Virus record (IMG/VR): IMGVR_UViG_3300030099_000229
Coordinates: 1 to 30,013 of that record
Length of the DNA stretch: 30,013 nt
Direction: 5' to 3' (one strand)
From: a virus
Shown here: one piece after another, positions 17,701 through 24,869 of the stretch
Position numbering within the stretch: position 1 is the first letter of the stretch
Layout: the number at the start of each line of letters is the position of its first letter
Made by a program: the position numbers and the translations under genes
The notes under the pieces: model-generated
What the model saw: the letters and a program-made list of their open reading frames with translations, nothing else
Told to the model about the DNA's origin: nothing
Database searches by the model: none

Positions 17701-19336
17701 AGGAACAAATGCTTTTGTAAAAATTAGAAGCATAGACATACCAAATTATATGTTTTTAAAAGATTATAATGGTATTGCAGACTTTGTAGATACAGATGTT
17801 GTAGCAATACAAAGAATATATTTAAGACAAGCTGGTGTTAATTTAGAAATGGCAAGAGCATTTGATGGTGATAGATTTGCTACACACGAATTATATCGAG
17901 TACACGAAGATGTTATTATGAGATATGGTGATGAGTTTACAAAAAATCCTATAGATGAAAATAAAAAACTAGCTATGCACAGAGATAATGTAGATGATAT
18001 TATTAATATTACATTAGGTAGAATAAATCATAATACAGATATGGGATCTAAAGGTAATCAATTAGCTCAAGGTCTTATGAATCTTACACAAACACTAATG
18101 ATGGGTAGTGCAACTGTAGCTGGTATGGCAGATCCTATGAAAATAGTTTTAGCAAAAGGTATTAAAGATACTTTTGGTAGAGAAATAACAGATTGGCAAA
18201 GTAATTTATTAGCACACGAAGCACGACTAAGAGCTGGCAAAGCAACTCTTATGAGTGGGGAAGGATTTGATACAAGACTAAACACTGCTGGTCAAAGAGT
18301 AGCTGACCAAGCAGATCAATCTAGTAACGCATATTCAAGAGCATTTGGTAAAATAGGAGATAAAATATTAGAAGGCTTAGGTAAAATAAATACTGGGTTT
18401 TATACAGCTAATATACTTAATCAATGGACATCAATATGGAAAAGACAAGTAGCTTGGATAGCAAATGATAATATTTATAGATTAGCAGAAGCAGTAGCAA
18501 CAGGTAAAAAGTATGATGGATTTGATGCTGATTTAAAAATATATACAAGTTATGGATTTGGTGAAAACAAGTTAAAAAGATTATATAAACTTTGGGTAAA
18601 ATATGATGGTCCGAAAAAGTATAAAGGTAAAAACACTTATTATACTAATATAGATAAATGGATGGATGAAGATCCTATACTAGCTAGAGATATGTTAGCT
18701 ACTATTAGAGCAGAACAGAATAGTACAATAGTTACACCATCAGATGCAGACAAAACATATTTACATTATGGTAAAGCTAAGTTTAGTCATTGGTCAGAAG
18801 ATATGAAAGATCGTCATCATAATGCTTTTAAGATACCTTTACAGTTTATGTCTTGGGCATTTGCTTCTATGAATAGAATAGTAATTAGTACATTACAAGG
18901 TAGACATAAAGGTGTTATGTCTGGTGTTATGGCTATGTTTGCCGCTGGTATGTTAAGTGATTATATTAGAAATCCTGGGTGGTGGGCATACAAAAGTGAA
19001 GAAGAAAGATTATTAAAAGCAATAGAATACTCAGGACTTACTGCATATTTCTTAGATATAAATAATATACTAGAAGTTATGTCTAATAATAATTTTGGTA
19101 TAAGACCTATGATGGGTACAAAGAATCCATTTACAGGTGAAGCTGAAGATATTATATCAGAACCTTTTGGACCAGTTGGAGGATTAGGTGCAGACTTATA
19201 TAAACTATTTCAAAGTGATACTACACTTGATAGAAGGGCATCATTAGTAAGAAGAATGATACCATTTAATAATGTATTTTATCTTAAATGGTTATTTAAC
19301 AGTGCTCAAAAAAGTGTTGTCGATACTTTAGAATAA
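14693..19336 (+). CDS. Giant internal core protein (gp16-like) with HExxH motif
   Basis: A 1547-aa protein in the T7 gp16 slot. An N-terminal part (about 95-190) contains glycine-rich apolar stretches (LGAGLFAGVFDPINLIPIP, STVMSGLLGGAIGG) that could insert in a membrane. Around residue 361 it has VIMHEVMHTRN, a zincin-type H-E-x-x-H (H361, E362, H365), with acidic residues downstream that could be the third ligand. The C-terminus (about 1380-1547), including LQFMSWAFASMNRIV and AMFAAGMLSDYIRNP, has the pattern of the gp16 C-terminal region of T7-like phages. Together with the 200-aa and 1418-aa proteins it would build the ejectosome. A role for the metalloprotease-like segment is not known; the motif alone is not proof of activity. 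Confidence 0.82.
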   Translation: MSDKYDLRFNPNPAPTRTRSFWQDVGDNYKFIYKPGVERIAQGRLFSGFQEDPDFEVTSDMLQGLPFDLQEDLVESKSQKEYDYRTNIWNEMDQIRKNLAINKSLGAGLFAGVFDPINLIPIPTVWGLGFWRGARRLATAGATLTAGQEVVRGYNDPLYQPIESVLAIGGSTVMSGLLGGAIGGLSKKFGGNYFKATYADDNADEVRQITYDGDYVDAEFTPLTFDDSPKQGSNPSLLTYEPKLAFDGRYGKKQPIPKPTTIKVDNEGNANISNVIIPPMPEGYKIQFVSTNKIKNEAGKMRIISAYTDNKNKIIYINPKYIMGELYNKKAWTDPKLSGVKAMPEDAFSSPQDWLDFVIMHEVMHTRNAPESLGFVKRTDPNYKQRLADYENSINDLAMQEIKRQRQNTKYNGKIDGSINRILVKPKPQTKFDKIDDSLVVINPKDIEVSEEELLKKGFNKEPSDYQKYLKSNFADRSLSKLKQKDALPEKAFGAEFFMKASVYGQAVTRYQSLPMRQFLERVLGDRNVMYRDAKKGVEPTGDGNVYGGSVKLNAGRWELWTLQDFIKFARDEYQSMFTGVKETREFLTMDTRYYSTSLKAFLANRKDKKVMTPAMFNQEVGKLIMNASRPESFGKLDHPIPQVKNVAKKFNEIMELVKKEGDSVKFFNTRDSLQFRFNNAYRQLGEVIDDLQRYEKLLKSDNPPVSRQVLEALHKNAQFYAGRHLDAVRGMEKELFARDIISQNASGRMEELLDSVKTQRENARDIFSNILKTIKEKNYSKRYNMQADEVLFFKNYLKNNYEEDARILKAILEDSIKNPMSPETRNYATVLISRLQSADVFKKTNLDVFKFKDGEFVGTTAQVSALNRLLKKMKDPMTINQKAYYASLKRGMLTLGKQDTRKKVRDKEAFYIHRNFMVPAIMDHREEFTRFLMQKFLENPKAQLRTVAQFIKMGATRYKYKGVYYPANEGLLQMVARDKATKTINTIIRDSENLNIDNIHARGTNAFVKIRSIDIPNYMFLKDYNGIADFVDTDVVAIQRIYLRQAGVNLEMARAFDGDRFATHELYRVHEDVIMRYGDEFTKNPIDENKKLAMHRDNVDDIINITLGRINHNTDMGSKGNQLAQGLMNLTQTLMMGSATVAGMADPMKIVLAKGIKDTFGREITDWQSNLLAHEARLRAGKATLMSGEGFDTRLNTAGQRVADQADQSSNAYSRAFGKIGDKILEGLGKINTGFYTANILNQWTSIWKRQVAWIANDNIYRLAEAVATGKKYDGFDADLKIYTSYGFGENKLKRLYKLWVKYDGPKKYKGKNTYYTNIDKWMDEDPILARDMLATIRAEQNSTIVTPSDADKTYLHYGKAKFSHWSEDMKDRHHNAFKIPLQFMSWAFASMNRIVISTLQGRHKGVMSGVMAMFAAGMLSDYIRNPGWWAYKSEEERLLKAIEYSGLTAYFLDINNILEVMSNNNFGIRPMMGTKNPFTGEAEDIISEPFGPVGGLGADLYKLFQSDTTLDRRASLVRRMIPFNNVFYLKWLFNSAQKSVVDTLE

Positions 19337-19347
19337 TGCTACAAGGA
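19333..19347 (+). repeat. 15-bp leader repeat, copy 1 (before tail fibre)
   Basis: ATAATGCTACAAGGA spans the stop codon of the gp16-like gene and the Shine-Dalgarno of the tail fibre. The same 15 bases occur at 22123-22137. The match resumes after 2 bases (3 in the other copy) with ATGATAT, where here the final AT begins the tail-fibre ATG. Confidence 0.85.
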
Positions 19348-19354
19348 TAATGAT

Positions 19355-21430
19355 ATGGCTATAGTCGTAAATGATACAACACCAAGAAACCAATACACAG
19401 CTACGTCTGCACAGACTACGTTTACTTACTCCTTTGAAATATTTGAAGTTACTGATATTAAAGTATTTCAAGGTTCTACACTCCTAACATATGCAAGTAG
19501 TCCTTCGGACAAAACTGAGTATAGGGTTACTGGTGCTGGTACGTCAGGTGGTGGCACTATCGTATTAGGTGGTGGTGCTACTGCTAGTGATATATATACA
19601 CTGGTAAGAGATATACCTGTTGCAAGAACAACAGATTTTCCTACATCTGGTCCGTTTGTAATAGATAGTTTAAATACTGATCTTGATAAAATGGTTGCTA
19701 TGATGGGTGAAAGAGAAGATGAGATAGCAAGGTCAATAAGACTTACTGATGATGATGCTTCTGCAACATTAACATTACCACTCAAGGCAAGTAGAGCAAA
19801 TAAAGTATTAACATTTGGTAGTACAGGTAATGTAGAAACTTCAATTACTGCTGTAGATGTAACTACAGTTGCTGGCATTTCAAGTAATATAACAACATTA
19901 AGTGGTATAGCTAGTAATGTAACAACAGTAGCTGGCATAAGTAGTAACGTAACTACTGTTGCTGGTAAATCATCAGAGATAACTTCTGTTGCGGCAGTTG
20001 CTAGTTTAATAACTTCAGACTTTGTATCGGATCTGAATACTTTAGCAGTAACAGACGTAGTAAATGATATTAATACATTGGCTACTTCTGATATTGTAAG
20101 TGATCTTAATACACTAGCAACATCAGATATAGTTAGTGATTTAAATACCTTAGCAACAAGTGATATTGTTTCTGATATAAATACTCTTGCTACAAGTGAT
20201 ATAGTAAGTGATTTAAATACACTTGCTACTAGTGATTTTGTATCAGATTTAAATACTATAGCTACCTCTACAAATGTAACTAATATTGCTACAGTTGCTG
20301 GTAATAACTCAAACATAAATACAGTTGCTGGTATAAATGCAAATATTACTACTGTAGCTGGTATATCAAGTAATGTTACAACAGTTGCTGGTATCACAAG
20401 CAATATAGGTACAGTTGCTGGCATAGCATCAGATATAACTACAGTTGCTGGCAACAATACAAATATAACTACTTTAGCTGGTATTAGTTCAGATGTTACT
20501 TCTCTTGTAAGTGCTCTTGCATCTACTACAAATTATGCAGTTACAGTAGCAAGTGGTACACTATATGGTGGTGGTTCTGGTAATGTATTTTATTTAGATG
20601 GAACAGGTAACCCAGCTATTACTTTAATAAGAGGTAATACTTATGTATTTGATCAAAGTGATTCTAGTAATGCTACACATCCAATAGCATTTAGAACAAG
20701 TGCAGATGCTAGTTATACAACAGGTGTAACTTCTACTGGTACTCCTGGAAATGCTGGAGCAAAAACTACGTTTGTAGTTCCTTCAGATGCACCAGCTTCA
20801 TTAAAGTATTATTGTACTTCACATGGTAATGGCATGGGTAATGTGATTACAGTAGAAACTTCTAACATTAATGTGGTTGCTAGTAATATAGGTGAAGTAA
20901 ATAGTTTTGCACAAAGGTATAGAGTAGCTAGTAGTGATCCTACTGCATCATTGGACGAAGGCGATCTTGTATATAACAGCACAGCAAATGTATTAAAATA
21001 TTATAATGGTTCAGCTTGGGTAACTATTGTTGCTGGTTCATTAACTGATATTGTTCAGGATGGAAGTCCACAATTAGGAGGAAACCTTGACGTACAAACT
21101 AATTCAATAGTTTCTACTTCTAATAGAGATATTAATATAACACCTGATGGTTCAGGAAAAGTAGTATTAGATGGATTAAGTTATCCAGTATCAGATGGTA
21201 CAGCAAATCAAGCTATAACAACAGATGGTTCTGGTACTCTTACTTTTTCTACAATTCAAGCAAGTGAGTTGACAACTGTTGGAAATTTGTTTAGTAATTA
21301 TAATAGTGTAAGTAGTAATACTACTTCTACAACAGCCAGTACAAAAAATGCGTTTCTTTTTGGACCGATAACTGTAAGTGGTTCTGCTACTTGGACAATA
21401 GATGGAAATGGTACATTAGCAATTTTATAG
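19355..21430 (+). CDS. Tail fibre with T7 gp17-type N-terminus and cupredoxin-like domain
   Basis: A 691-aa adhesin. Residues 1-130 (TPRNQYTATSAQTTFTYSF, later IDSLNTDLDKMVAMMGERED) match the T7 tail-fibre attachment domain. Residues about 171-382 are tandem repeats: four 10-residue TVAGISSNVT-type units, seven 12-residue TSDIVSDLNTLA-type units, then seven more of the first type, probably a trimeric shaft. Residues about 395-508 look like a cupredoxin beta-sandwich, with H442 (ATHPIAF) and the C-T-S-H-G-N-G-M cluster C487, H490, M494 placed like type I copper ligands. The rest is beta-rich, with a typical YYNGSAWVTI segment. The start ATGGCTATAG has AAGGA 7 bases upstream. Copper binding is inferred from residue pattern only. 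Confidence 0.9.
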   Translation: MAIVVNDTTPRNQYTATSAQTTFTYSFEIFEVTDIKVFQGSTLLTYASSPSDKTEYRVTGAGTSGGGTIVLGGGATASDIYTLVRDIPVARTTDFPTSGPFVIDSLNTDLDKMVAMMGEREDEIARSIRLTDDDASATLTLPLKASRANKVLTFGSTGNVETSITAVDVTTVAGISSNITTLSGIASNVTTVAGISSNVTTVAGKSSEITSVAAVASLITSDFVSDLNTLAVTDVVNDINTLATSDIVSDLNTLATSDIVSDLNTLATSDIVSDINTLATSDIVSDLNTLATSDFVSDLNTIATSTNVTNIATVAGNNSNINTVAGINANITTVAGISSNVTTVAGITSNIGTVAGIASDITTVAGNNTNITTLAGISSDVTSLVSALASTTNYAVTVASGTLYGGGSGNVFYLDGTGNPAITLIRGNTYVFDQSDSSNATHPIAFRTSADASYTTGVTSTGTPGNAGAKTTFVVPSDAPASLKYYCTSHGNGMGNVITVETSNINVVASNIGEVNSFAQRYRVASSDPTASLDEGDLVYNSTANVLKYYNGSAWVTIVAGSLTDIVQDGSPQLGGNLDVQTNSIVSTSNRDINITPDGSGKVVLDGLSYPVSDGTANQAITTDGSGTLTFSTIQASELTTVGNLFSNYNSVSSNTTSTTASTKNAFLFGPITVSGSATWTIDGNGTLAIL
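19865..19984 (+). repeat. Four 30-base units coding TVAGISSNVT-type repeats
   Basis: Four in-frame 10-residue units in the tail fibre (T-V-A-G-x-S-S-N-x-T pattern). Same family as the block at 20291-20500. They are protein repeats; the DNA copies differ at third positions. Confidence 0.85.
20012..20263 (+). repeat. Seven 36-base units coding TSDIVSDLNTLA-type repeats
   Basis: Seven consecutive 12-residue units begin at 20012, 20048, 20084, 20120, 20156, 20192 and 20228. Protein copies are nearly identical (TSDIVSDLNTLA and close variants), but the codons differ a great deal, for example ACT TCT GAT, ACA TCA GAT and ACA AGT GAT for the same T-S-D. They probably form a fibrous shaft. Confidence 0.9.
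20291..20500 (+). repeat. Seven 30-base units coding TVAGxxSNIT-type repeats
   Basis: Seven consecutive 10-residue units start at 20291 and every 30 bases to 20471, as T-(V/L)-A-G-x-x-(S/A/T)-(N/D)-(I/V)-(T/N/G). They continue the repeat family seen at 19865-19984 after the 12-residue block, so the shaft alternates two repeat types. Confidence 0.88.
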
Positions 21431-21439
21431 GAGTAAAAC

Positions 21440-22117
21440 ATGGCAAGTACAGTAGCAGTAGATAAAATACAAGGATCAAGTGGTACAACAGTTACAATAC
21501 CAACTGGTCATACATTAACAGTAACAGATGGTATAGGTATATCAAACCTACCAACTATTACTACAGCAAAAGGTGGCACAGGTCTTACATCATTAGGTTC
21601 AGCTAACTTACCTTTAAAAGTAAATAGTGGTGCAAGTGCATTAGAGTTTGCAACATTAGGTGTAGCTGGTGGAGGAACAGGAGCTACTACAGCAAGTGCG
21701 GCAAGGACTGCTTTAGGAGTAGCAATCGGAAGTGATGTTCAAGCATTTGATGCAGATATTGTAGCTAAAGATACAAACAATACATTTACAAAAGCACAAA
21801 GAGGAGCAACTTCTACAGCAAGTATTACAGGTAGCACAGTTTTAGACTTTGATTCTTTTCAACATTTCGTCTTAACTTTTACAGGAAATGTTACATTAGC
21901 TAATCCAAGCACAGAAGCTATAGGACAATCTGGTATTATCATGGTGATTCAAGATGGCACAGGTTCAAGAACTATTGGTCTAGGTACAGACTACGAAACT
22001 GCTGGTGGTGCTGGTTTAACTATTTCAACAGGTGCTAATAGCGTAGACATATTTGCATACTTCGTTCAATCAGCAGATAATATTTTACTATCTGCTCCAC
22101 AACTAGCGTTTGCATAA
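21440..22117 (+). CDS. Second tail-fibre/adhesin-type protein
   Basis: A 225-aa beta-rich protein with a good GGAGTAAAAC leader. It begins ASTVAVDKIQGSSGTTVTIP and contains GGTGLTSLGSANLPL and GGGTGATTASAARTALGV, the Gly/Thr/Ala motif typical of phage tail fibres and of the distal parts of marine podovirus fibres. The second half (NVTLANPSTEAIGQSGIIMV) is predicted beta sandwich. No enzyme motifs are seen. It probably adds to the host-recognition apparatus together with its neighbours. Assignment as a virion adhesin is by composition and place. Confidence 0.78.
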   Translation: MASTVAVDKIQGSSGTTVTIPTGHTLTVTDGIGISNLPTITTAKGGTGLTSLGSANLPLKVNSGASALEFATLGVAGGGTGATTASAARTALGVAIGSDVQAFDADIVAKDTNNTFTKAQRGATSTASITGSTVLDFDSFQHFVLTFTGNVTLANPSTEAIGQSGIIMVIQDGTGSRTIGLGTDYETAGGAGLTISTGANSVDIFAYFVQSADNILLSAPQLAFA

Positions 22118-22122
22118 GAGAT

Positions 22123-22137
22123 ATAATGCTACAAGGA
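22123..22137 (+). repeat. 15-bp leader repeat, copy 2 (before 256-aa adhesin)
   Basis: ATAATGCTACAAGGA, identical to 19333-19347. In this copy the first ATG of the repeat is the annotated start of the 256-aa gene, and the Shine-Dalgarno AAGGAG falls inside the coding frame. This makes the exact start uncertain. Confidence 0.85.
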
Positions 22138-22896
22138 GATATGATATATAGTGCAGTAGGAGGAGGAAACCCTACTGATTTAAGCCAAAGTGATTTTGAA
22201 TCTGCTTTTACTACAAGGTCAGGTGCATCAACTTTTACATATGATGATTCTACTTATGGAAACTATCTTACATTAGTATCTCCAGGTGGTAATACTTTTT
22301 ATAGAAACAATTCTCATTATTCAGGAGGTTTTGGAGCAAATACTTATATTCAATGGAATATAGGTGGTTATGGTTTTTCTGGTTTTTATATTTATGAAGA
22401 TGGAGATGCTACAAATAATACTCATTTAGAAGGAACAGGTAGTGTTTCTTATAATGTTATAAGTAGTACATCAGTTAGGGAATTTACTGGGGGTAATGCT
22501 TATTCCACTGGTGGTGCCAACTCAACTTCTGGTGATATAATGTTCCATCCCTATCATGGGGGAACAGGTGGATCATCTGGTCAAAGTTTAGGAAGTGGAT
22601 TTAAATATTGGGGTGATTCAAATCCAACATTTTATAGAACTGGACTAGATGAAGATGCTAATTGGTATATTGAAGCATATACTGGTGGAGGTACAACATC
22701 TCCTCCCCATGATGGAACAGGGTTTACTAAAAGTTCAAGATATTATATGGTTGCATCTACTGCTGCTCCAACAACAGACAAAACTGCATCTGGAATAGTA
22801 AACTATGGAACAAACACATTTCAATTTGCGTGGGGAAACTATGATGGAGGTACAGTAGAAACTATGAGAAGAATAGTCGTAAGAACTCCTCAATAA
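22126..22896 (+). CDS. Putative receptor-binding or tail-tip protein
   Basis: A 256-aa, Gly/Ser/Thr/Tyr-rich, beta-prone protein with no recognised family. Segments such as YSGGFGANTYIQWNIGGYG and FHPYHGGTGGSSGQSLGSG are glycine-rich and look surface-exposed. The ending TVETMRRIVVRTPQ is basic. It lies among adhesin and fibre-assembly genes, so a role in host recognition is likely. Base use is a little different from its neighbours, with more GGG and CCC runs, which may point to recent exchange. The ATG at 22126 has only a weak AAGAG leader; an ATG at 22141 follows AAGGAG by 2 bases, too close to be ideal, so the start remains open. Confidence 0.62.
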   Translation: MLQGDMIYSAVGGGNPTDLSQSDFESAFTTRSGASTFTYDDSTYGNYLTLVSPGGNTFYRNNSHYSGGFGANTYIQWNIGGYGFSGFYIYEDGDATNNTHLEGTGSVSYNVISSTSVREFTGGNAYSTGGANSTSGDIMFHPYHGGTGGSSGQSLGSGFKYWGDSNPTFYRTGLDEDANWYIEAYTGGGTTSPPHDGTGFTKSSRYYMVASTAAPTTDKTASGIVNYGTNTFQFAWGNYDGGTVETMRRIVVRTPQ

Positions 22897-22918
22897 TATA
22901 ATATAGAAAGGAAAAAAA

Positions 22919-23485
22919 ATGTATGGATATATAAAAGATGATAAAATAGTAGAAACGTTTAGCAGTCCAAAAGCTATGGTAGTAGATGATATAACTTATT
23001 CAGCACAAATATTTACTGCATGGTCTGAAGCCGAATTAAATGCTATAGGTATCTATAAGGTAAATGCTGGTGCTATGGGAGATGAAAGATTTGAAACGAC
23101 TTCTTCTCCTTCATATACTTGGGATAGTACAAAAAAAGAAATTAATACTACCTATACTAAAAGTGATAAGACTTTATCAGACTTAAAAGCACAAGCTATT
23201 ATTGATACAAATATGACTGCTAATACTTTAATAAGTAGAGTAAGCTGGTTAGTAGAAAGAAGTATATATGATAGTTCAAAAGCAATACCAGATGATGTAA
23301 AAACTTATGTTGCGGCAATAAGAAAAGATGCTGATGATATTAAAACAGCAATTACAAATGCTGGAGATATGTCAGCTTATAAAGCAATCTTTGCAGATGA
23401 AATGAATAGTGACGGATCTGTAAAAACTATAAATAGATTTAATAGGTGGACAAGTGAGAGCAGTATTACAGAATATCTTAGATAA
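22919..23485 (+). CDS. Tail fibre assembly / DUF4376-like protein
   Basis: A 188-aa protein with an AAAGGAAAAAAA leader. The N-terminal half (GYIKDDKIVETF, WSEAELNAIGIYKVN) has the pattern of phage proteins that follow fibre genes ('W-x-x-x-E-L-x-x-x-G-I-Y'). The C-terminal half (LSDLKAQAIIDTNMTANTL, SWLVERSIYDSSKAIPDDV) is helical and resembles DUF4376 or tail-fibre assembly proteins. Such proteins usually act as fibre chaperones or tip components. Its last 32 bases overlap the AT-hook microgene. The assignment is by pattern and place. Confidence 0.68.
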   Translation: MYGYIKDDKIVETFSSPKAMVVDDITYSAQIFTAWSEAELNAIGIYKVNAGAMGDERFETTSSPSYTWDSTKKEINTTYTKSDKTLSDLKAQAIIDTNMTANTLISRVSWLVERSIYDSSKAIPDDVKTYVAAIRKDADDIKTAITNAGDMSAYKAIFADEMNSDGSVKTINRFNRWTSESSITEYLR

Positions 23486-23549
23486 AATAAAGTCTATCTT
23501 TAAAAAAAAAAGTAAAAGAGGTAGACCTCCAAAGACAAGAGCATTTTAA
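23454..23549 (+). CDS. 31-aa AT-hook microprotein
   Basis: A GTG-started ORF in the +1 frame at the end of the preceding gene. The N-terminal part, RAVLQNILDKIKSIF, is an amphipathic helix, and the C-terminal part is KKKSKRGRPPKTRAF, which contains the R-G-R-P core of an AT-hook flanked by basic residues. AGGTGGACAA upstream is a fair Shine-Dalgarno. The stop overlaps the next ATG as TAATG, the same coupling seen at many other junctions here, which argues that it is translated. It would bind the minor groove of AT-rich DNA, such as this phage's own. A run of ten A bases (23502-23511) sits in the middle. Function is inferred from the motif only. Confidence 0.6.
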   Translation: MRAVLQNILDKIKSIFKKKSKRGRPPKTRAF

Positions 23550-23788
23550 TGACTATAGATCCTTTTCTAGTTTGGAATATAGTTCTGTCTTTTATAGTTG
23601 TTCCTTTTGGTTGGGCATTTGGTAAATTATTTTCAGAGGTAAAAAGATTACAGCTTCATTTAAATGTTACACGTGAAACATACGCTACCAAATCTGAGTT
23701 AAATAACGAAGCAAGAGAAACAAAAGAAGCTATAATAAGACTTGAACAAAAACTAGATAGGATTGCAGATAGATGGTCGAGCCAGTAA
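23549..23788 (+). CDS. Small membrane protein with coiled coil
   Basis: A 79-aa protein with one N-terminal membrane segment (WNIVLSFIVVPFGWAFGKLF, about residues 9-28) followed by a charged helical, coiled-coil-like stretch to the end (ETKEAIIRLEQKLDRIADRW). This shape is common to proteins encoded near phage lysis genes, such as inner-membrane spanin subunits, although no outer-membrane partner with a lipobox was seen here. The ATG is in a TAATG overlap with the AT-hook gene and its last 16 bases overlap the next gene. Lysis or virion role is a guess from place and topology. Confidence 0.65.
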   Translation: MTIDPFLVWNIVLSFIVVPFGWAFGKLFSEVKRLQLHLNVTRETYATKSELNNEARETKEAIIRLEQKLDRIADRWSSQ

Positions 23789-24435
23789 CAGCAGTTCTTA
23801 CTGGCATAGCACTAGTAAAACAAGCAACTTCATTTATAAAAGATAATATTAATACAGTACAAGATATTTCTGGTATAGCAAAACAAGTAGATCAAATGTT
23901 TGCTGGTCAACAAGAGATCAATAAAGAAAGAAATAAAATAGCAAATAGTACAGCAAATGAGTTAGGTTTATCTAATGTTACTCAAAGTATCATTGATGCT
24001 AAATTAGCTAATGAGCAAATGCAAGAAGTTAAAAATATGATTAACCTCCGCTTCGGACCGAATACATGGGATGAGATACTAATGGAACGTAAACGTAGAA
24101 TAGAAGAAGTTAAACAGCGTAAATTATTAGCAAAGAAACAGAAAATGATTAAACAAAAAGAGATGATGGATGTAGCAAAACAGGCAACCATTGGTATAGG
24201 TATAGTATTTACTATCGTTGTATTATGTATTATTACTTACGTAGCTTTTGCAGAAGAAATAGATACAGCAGAGTGTATGGTTTTTAAACCAAAGTATTAT
24301 ATGATCTGTATGAATGAAGGACATGAGTATGCTTTAATAGAACAACAGTTAGATATACTTGAATATAAAAAAACTCACATAATAATTAAGGAGAATTCAA
24401 ATGGCATTAACAGCATTAATCGGACCTGCGACTAA
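23773..24435 (+). CDS. Conserved phage protein with one C-terminal membrane segment
   Basis: A 220-aa protein. The N-terminus (MVEPVTAVLTGIALVKQAT) and the motif INLRFGPNTWDEILMERKR around residues 91-109 are, from memory, conserved in cyanophage and pelagiphage podoviruses. After a basic helical stretch (EVKQRKLLAKKQKMIKQK) comes a strong membrane segment (ATIGIGIVFTIVVLCIITYV, about 139-158), then a mostly polar tail with three cysteines. The family is uncharacterised to my knowledge. The gene overlaps the preceding stop by 16 bases and the holin start by 35 bases. Positioning suggests a late membrane role. Confidence 0.7.
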   Translation: MVEPVTAVLTGIALVKQATSFIKDNINTVQDISGIAKQVDQMFAGQQEINKERNKIANSTANELGLSNVTQSIIDAKLANEQMQEVKNMINLRFGPNTWDEILMERKRRIEEVKQRKLLAKKQKMIKQKEMMDVAKQATIGIGIVFTIVVLCIITYVAFAEEIDTAECMVFKPKYYMICMNEGHEYALIEQQLDILEYKKTHIIIKENSNGINSINRTCD

Positions 24436-24790
24436 ACTAATTGGTAAGTTTGTTAGAGATAAAGATAAACAGGCACAACTTGCACACGAGATTTCAACTA
24501 TGGCAGAGAAGCATAGCCAACAACTTATGATGCAACAACTAGAAGTAAACAAAGCTGAAGCTAAAGGTAATTGGTTTCAATCGTCTTGGCGACCACTTGT
24601 TGGTTGGATCTGTGCAATATCGCTAGGAATAAATTTCATGGTTTCGCCAATTTGTGCTGGATTTGGTATAACAATACCTCAAGCAGACATGAGTGTGATG
24701 ATGCCATTACTTTTGGGTATGCTTGGACTTGGTGGTTTACGATCCTTTGACAAGTTAAAGAAAACTGATACTAAGAATTTAAAAAAGTAG
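24401..24790 (+). CDS. Three-TM holin
   Basis: A 129-aa protein of the three-transmembrane holin family found in gene transfer agents and marine phages (Pfam GTA_holin_3TM, from memory). The helical N-terminal part (DKDKQAQLAHEISTMAEKH) is followed by NWFQSSWRPLVGWICAISL, the family's hallmark, then membrane stretches around residues 65-85 and 92-115. The end is Lys-rich (KLKKTDTKNLKK). Holins form the membrane lesions that let endolysin reach the wall. The AAGGAG leader lies 7 bases before the ATG. This is the last late gene; the matching endolysin lies on the opposite strand just beyond. Confidence 0.88.
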   Translation: MALTALIGPATKLIGKFVRDKDKQAQLAHEISTMAEKHSQQLMMQQLEVNKAEAKGNWFQSSWRPLVGWICAISLGINFMVSPICAGFGITIPQADMSVMMPLLLGMLGLGGLRSFDKLKKTDTKNLKK

Positions 24791-24815
24791 GTACAATCAT
24801 AAGCAAAACTTTTTT
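24781..24815 (+). terminator. Possible late-block terminator
   Basis: AAAAAAGT (24781-24788) can pair with ACTTTTTT (24808-24815) to give a weak, A-T-rich 8-bp stem with a 19-base loop ending in a T6 run. It overlaps the holin stop and lies before the convergent junction. The stem is poor in G-C, so termination may be inefficient. Confidence 0.35.
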
Positions 24816-24845
24816 ACCTATACTCAGTGCTCATTTAAATGGTTC

Positions 24846-24869
24846 GAAAAATCCCTGATTTCTGGGATT
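24846..24869 (-). terminator. Terminator of the early (minus) block
   Basis: On the minus strand, AATCCC, loop AGAAATCA, GGGATT is followed by TTTCGAA, giving a 6-bp stem and a T5 tract that partly belongs to the stem. It overlaps the endolysin stop codon and lies just before the convergent late genes, as expected for the end of the leftward transcript. On the plus strand there is no T tract after the stem. Confidence 0.6.

Noticed and set aside
19468-20457. 329-aa open frame on the minus strand across the tail fibre
   Set aside because: It is the antisense shadow of the repeated shaft region; its repeats mirror the sense repeats, it has no ribosome binding site and would lie inside a clear fibre gene.
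20012-20500. Regularly spaced repeats considered as a CRISPR-like or satellite array
   Set aside because: Units are multiples of three in frame, without spacers, and code clear protein repeats; DNA copies differ mainly at third positions.
23497-23515. Programmed frameshift at TTTA10G joining neighbouring genes
   Set aside because: No downstream pairing and no frame that would give a sensible fusion; kept only as a remark on possible slippage.
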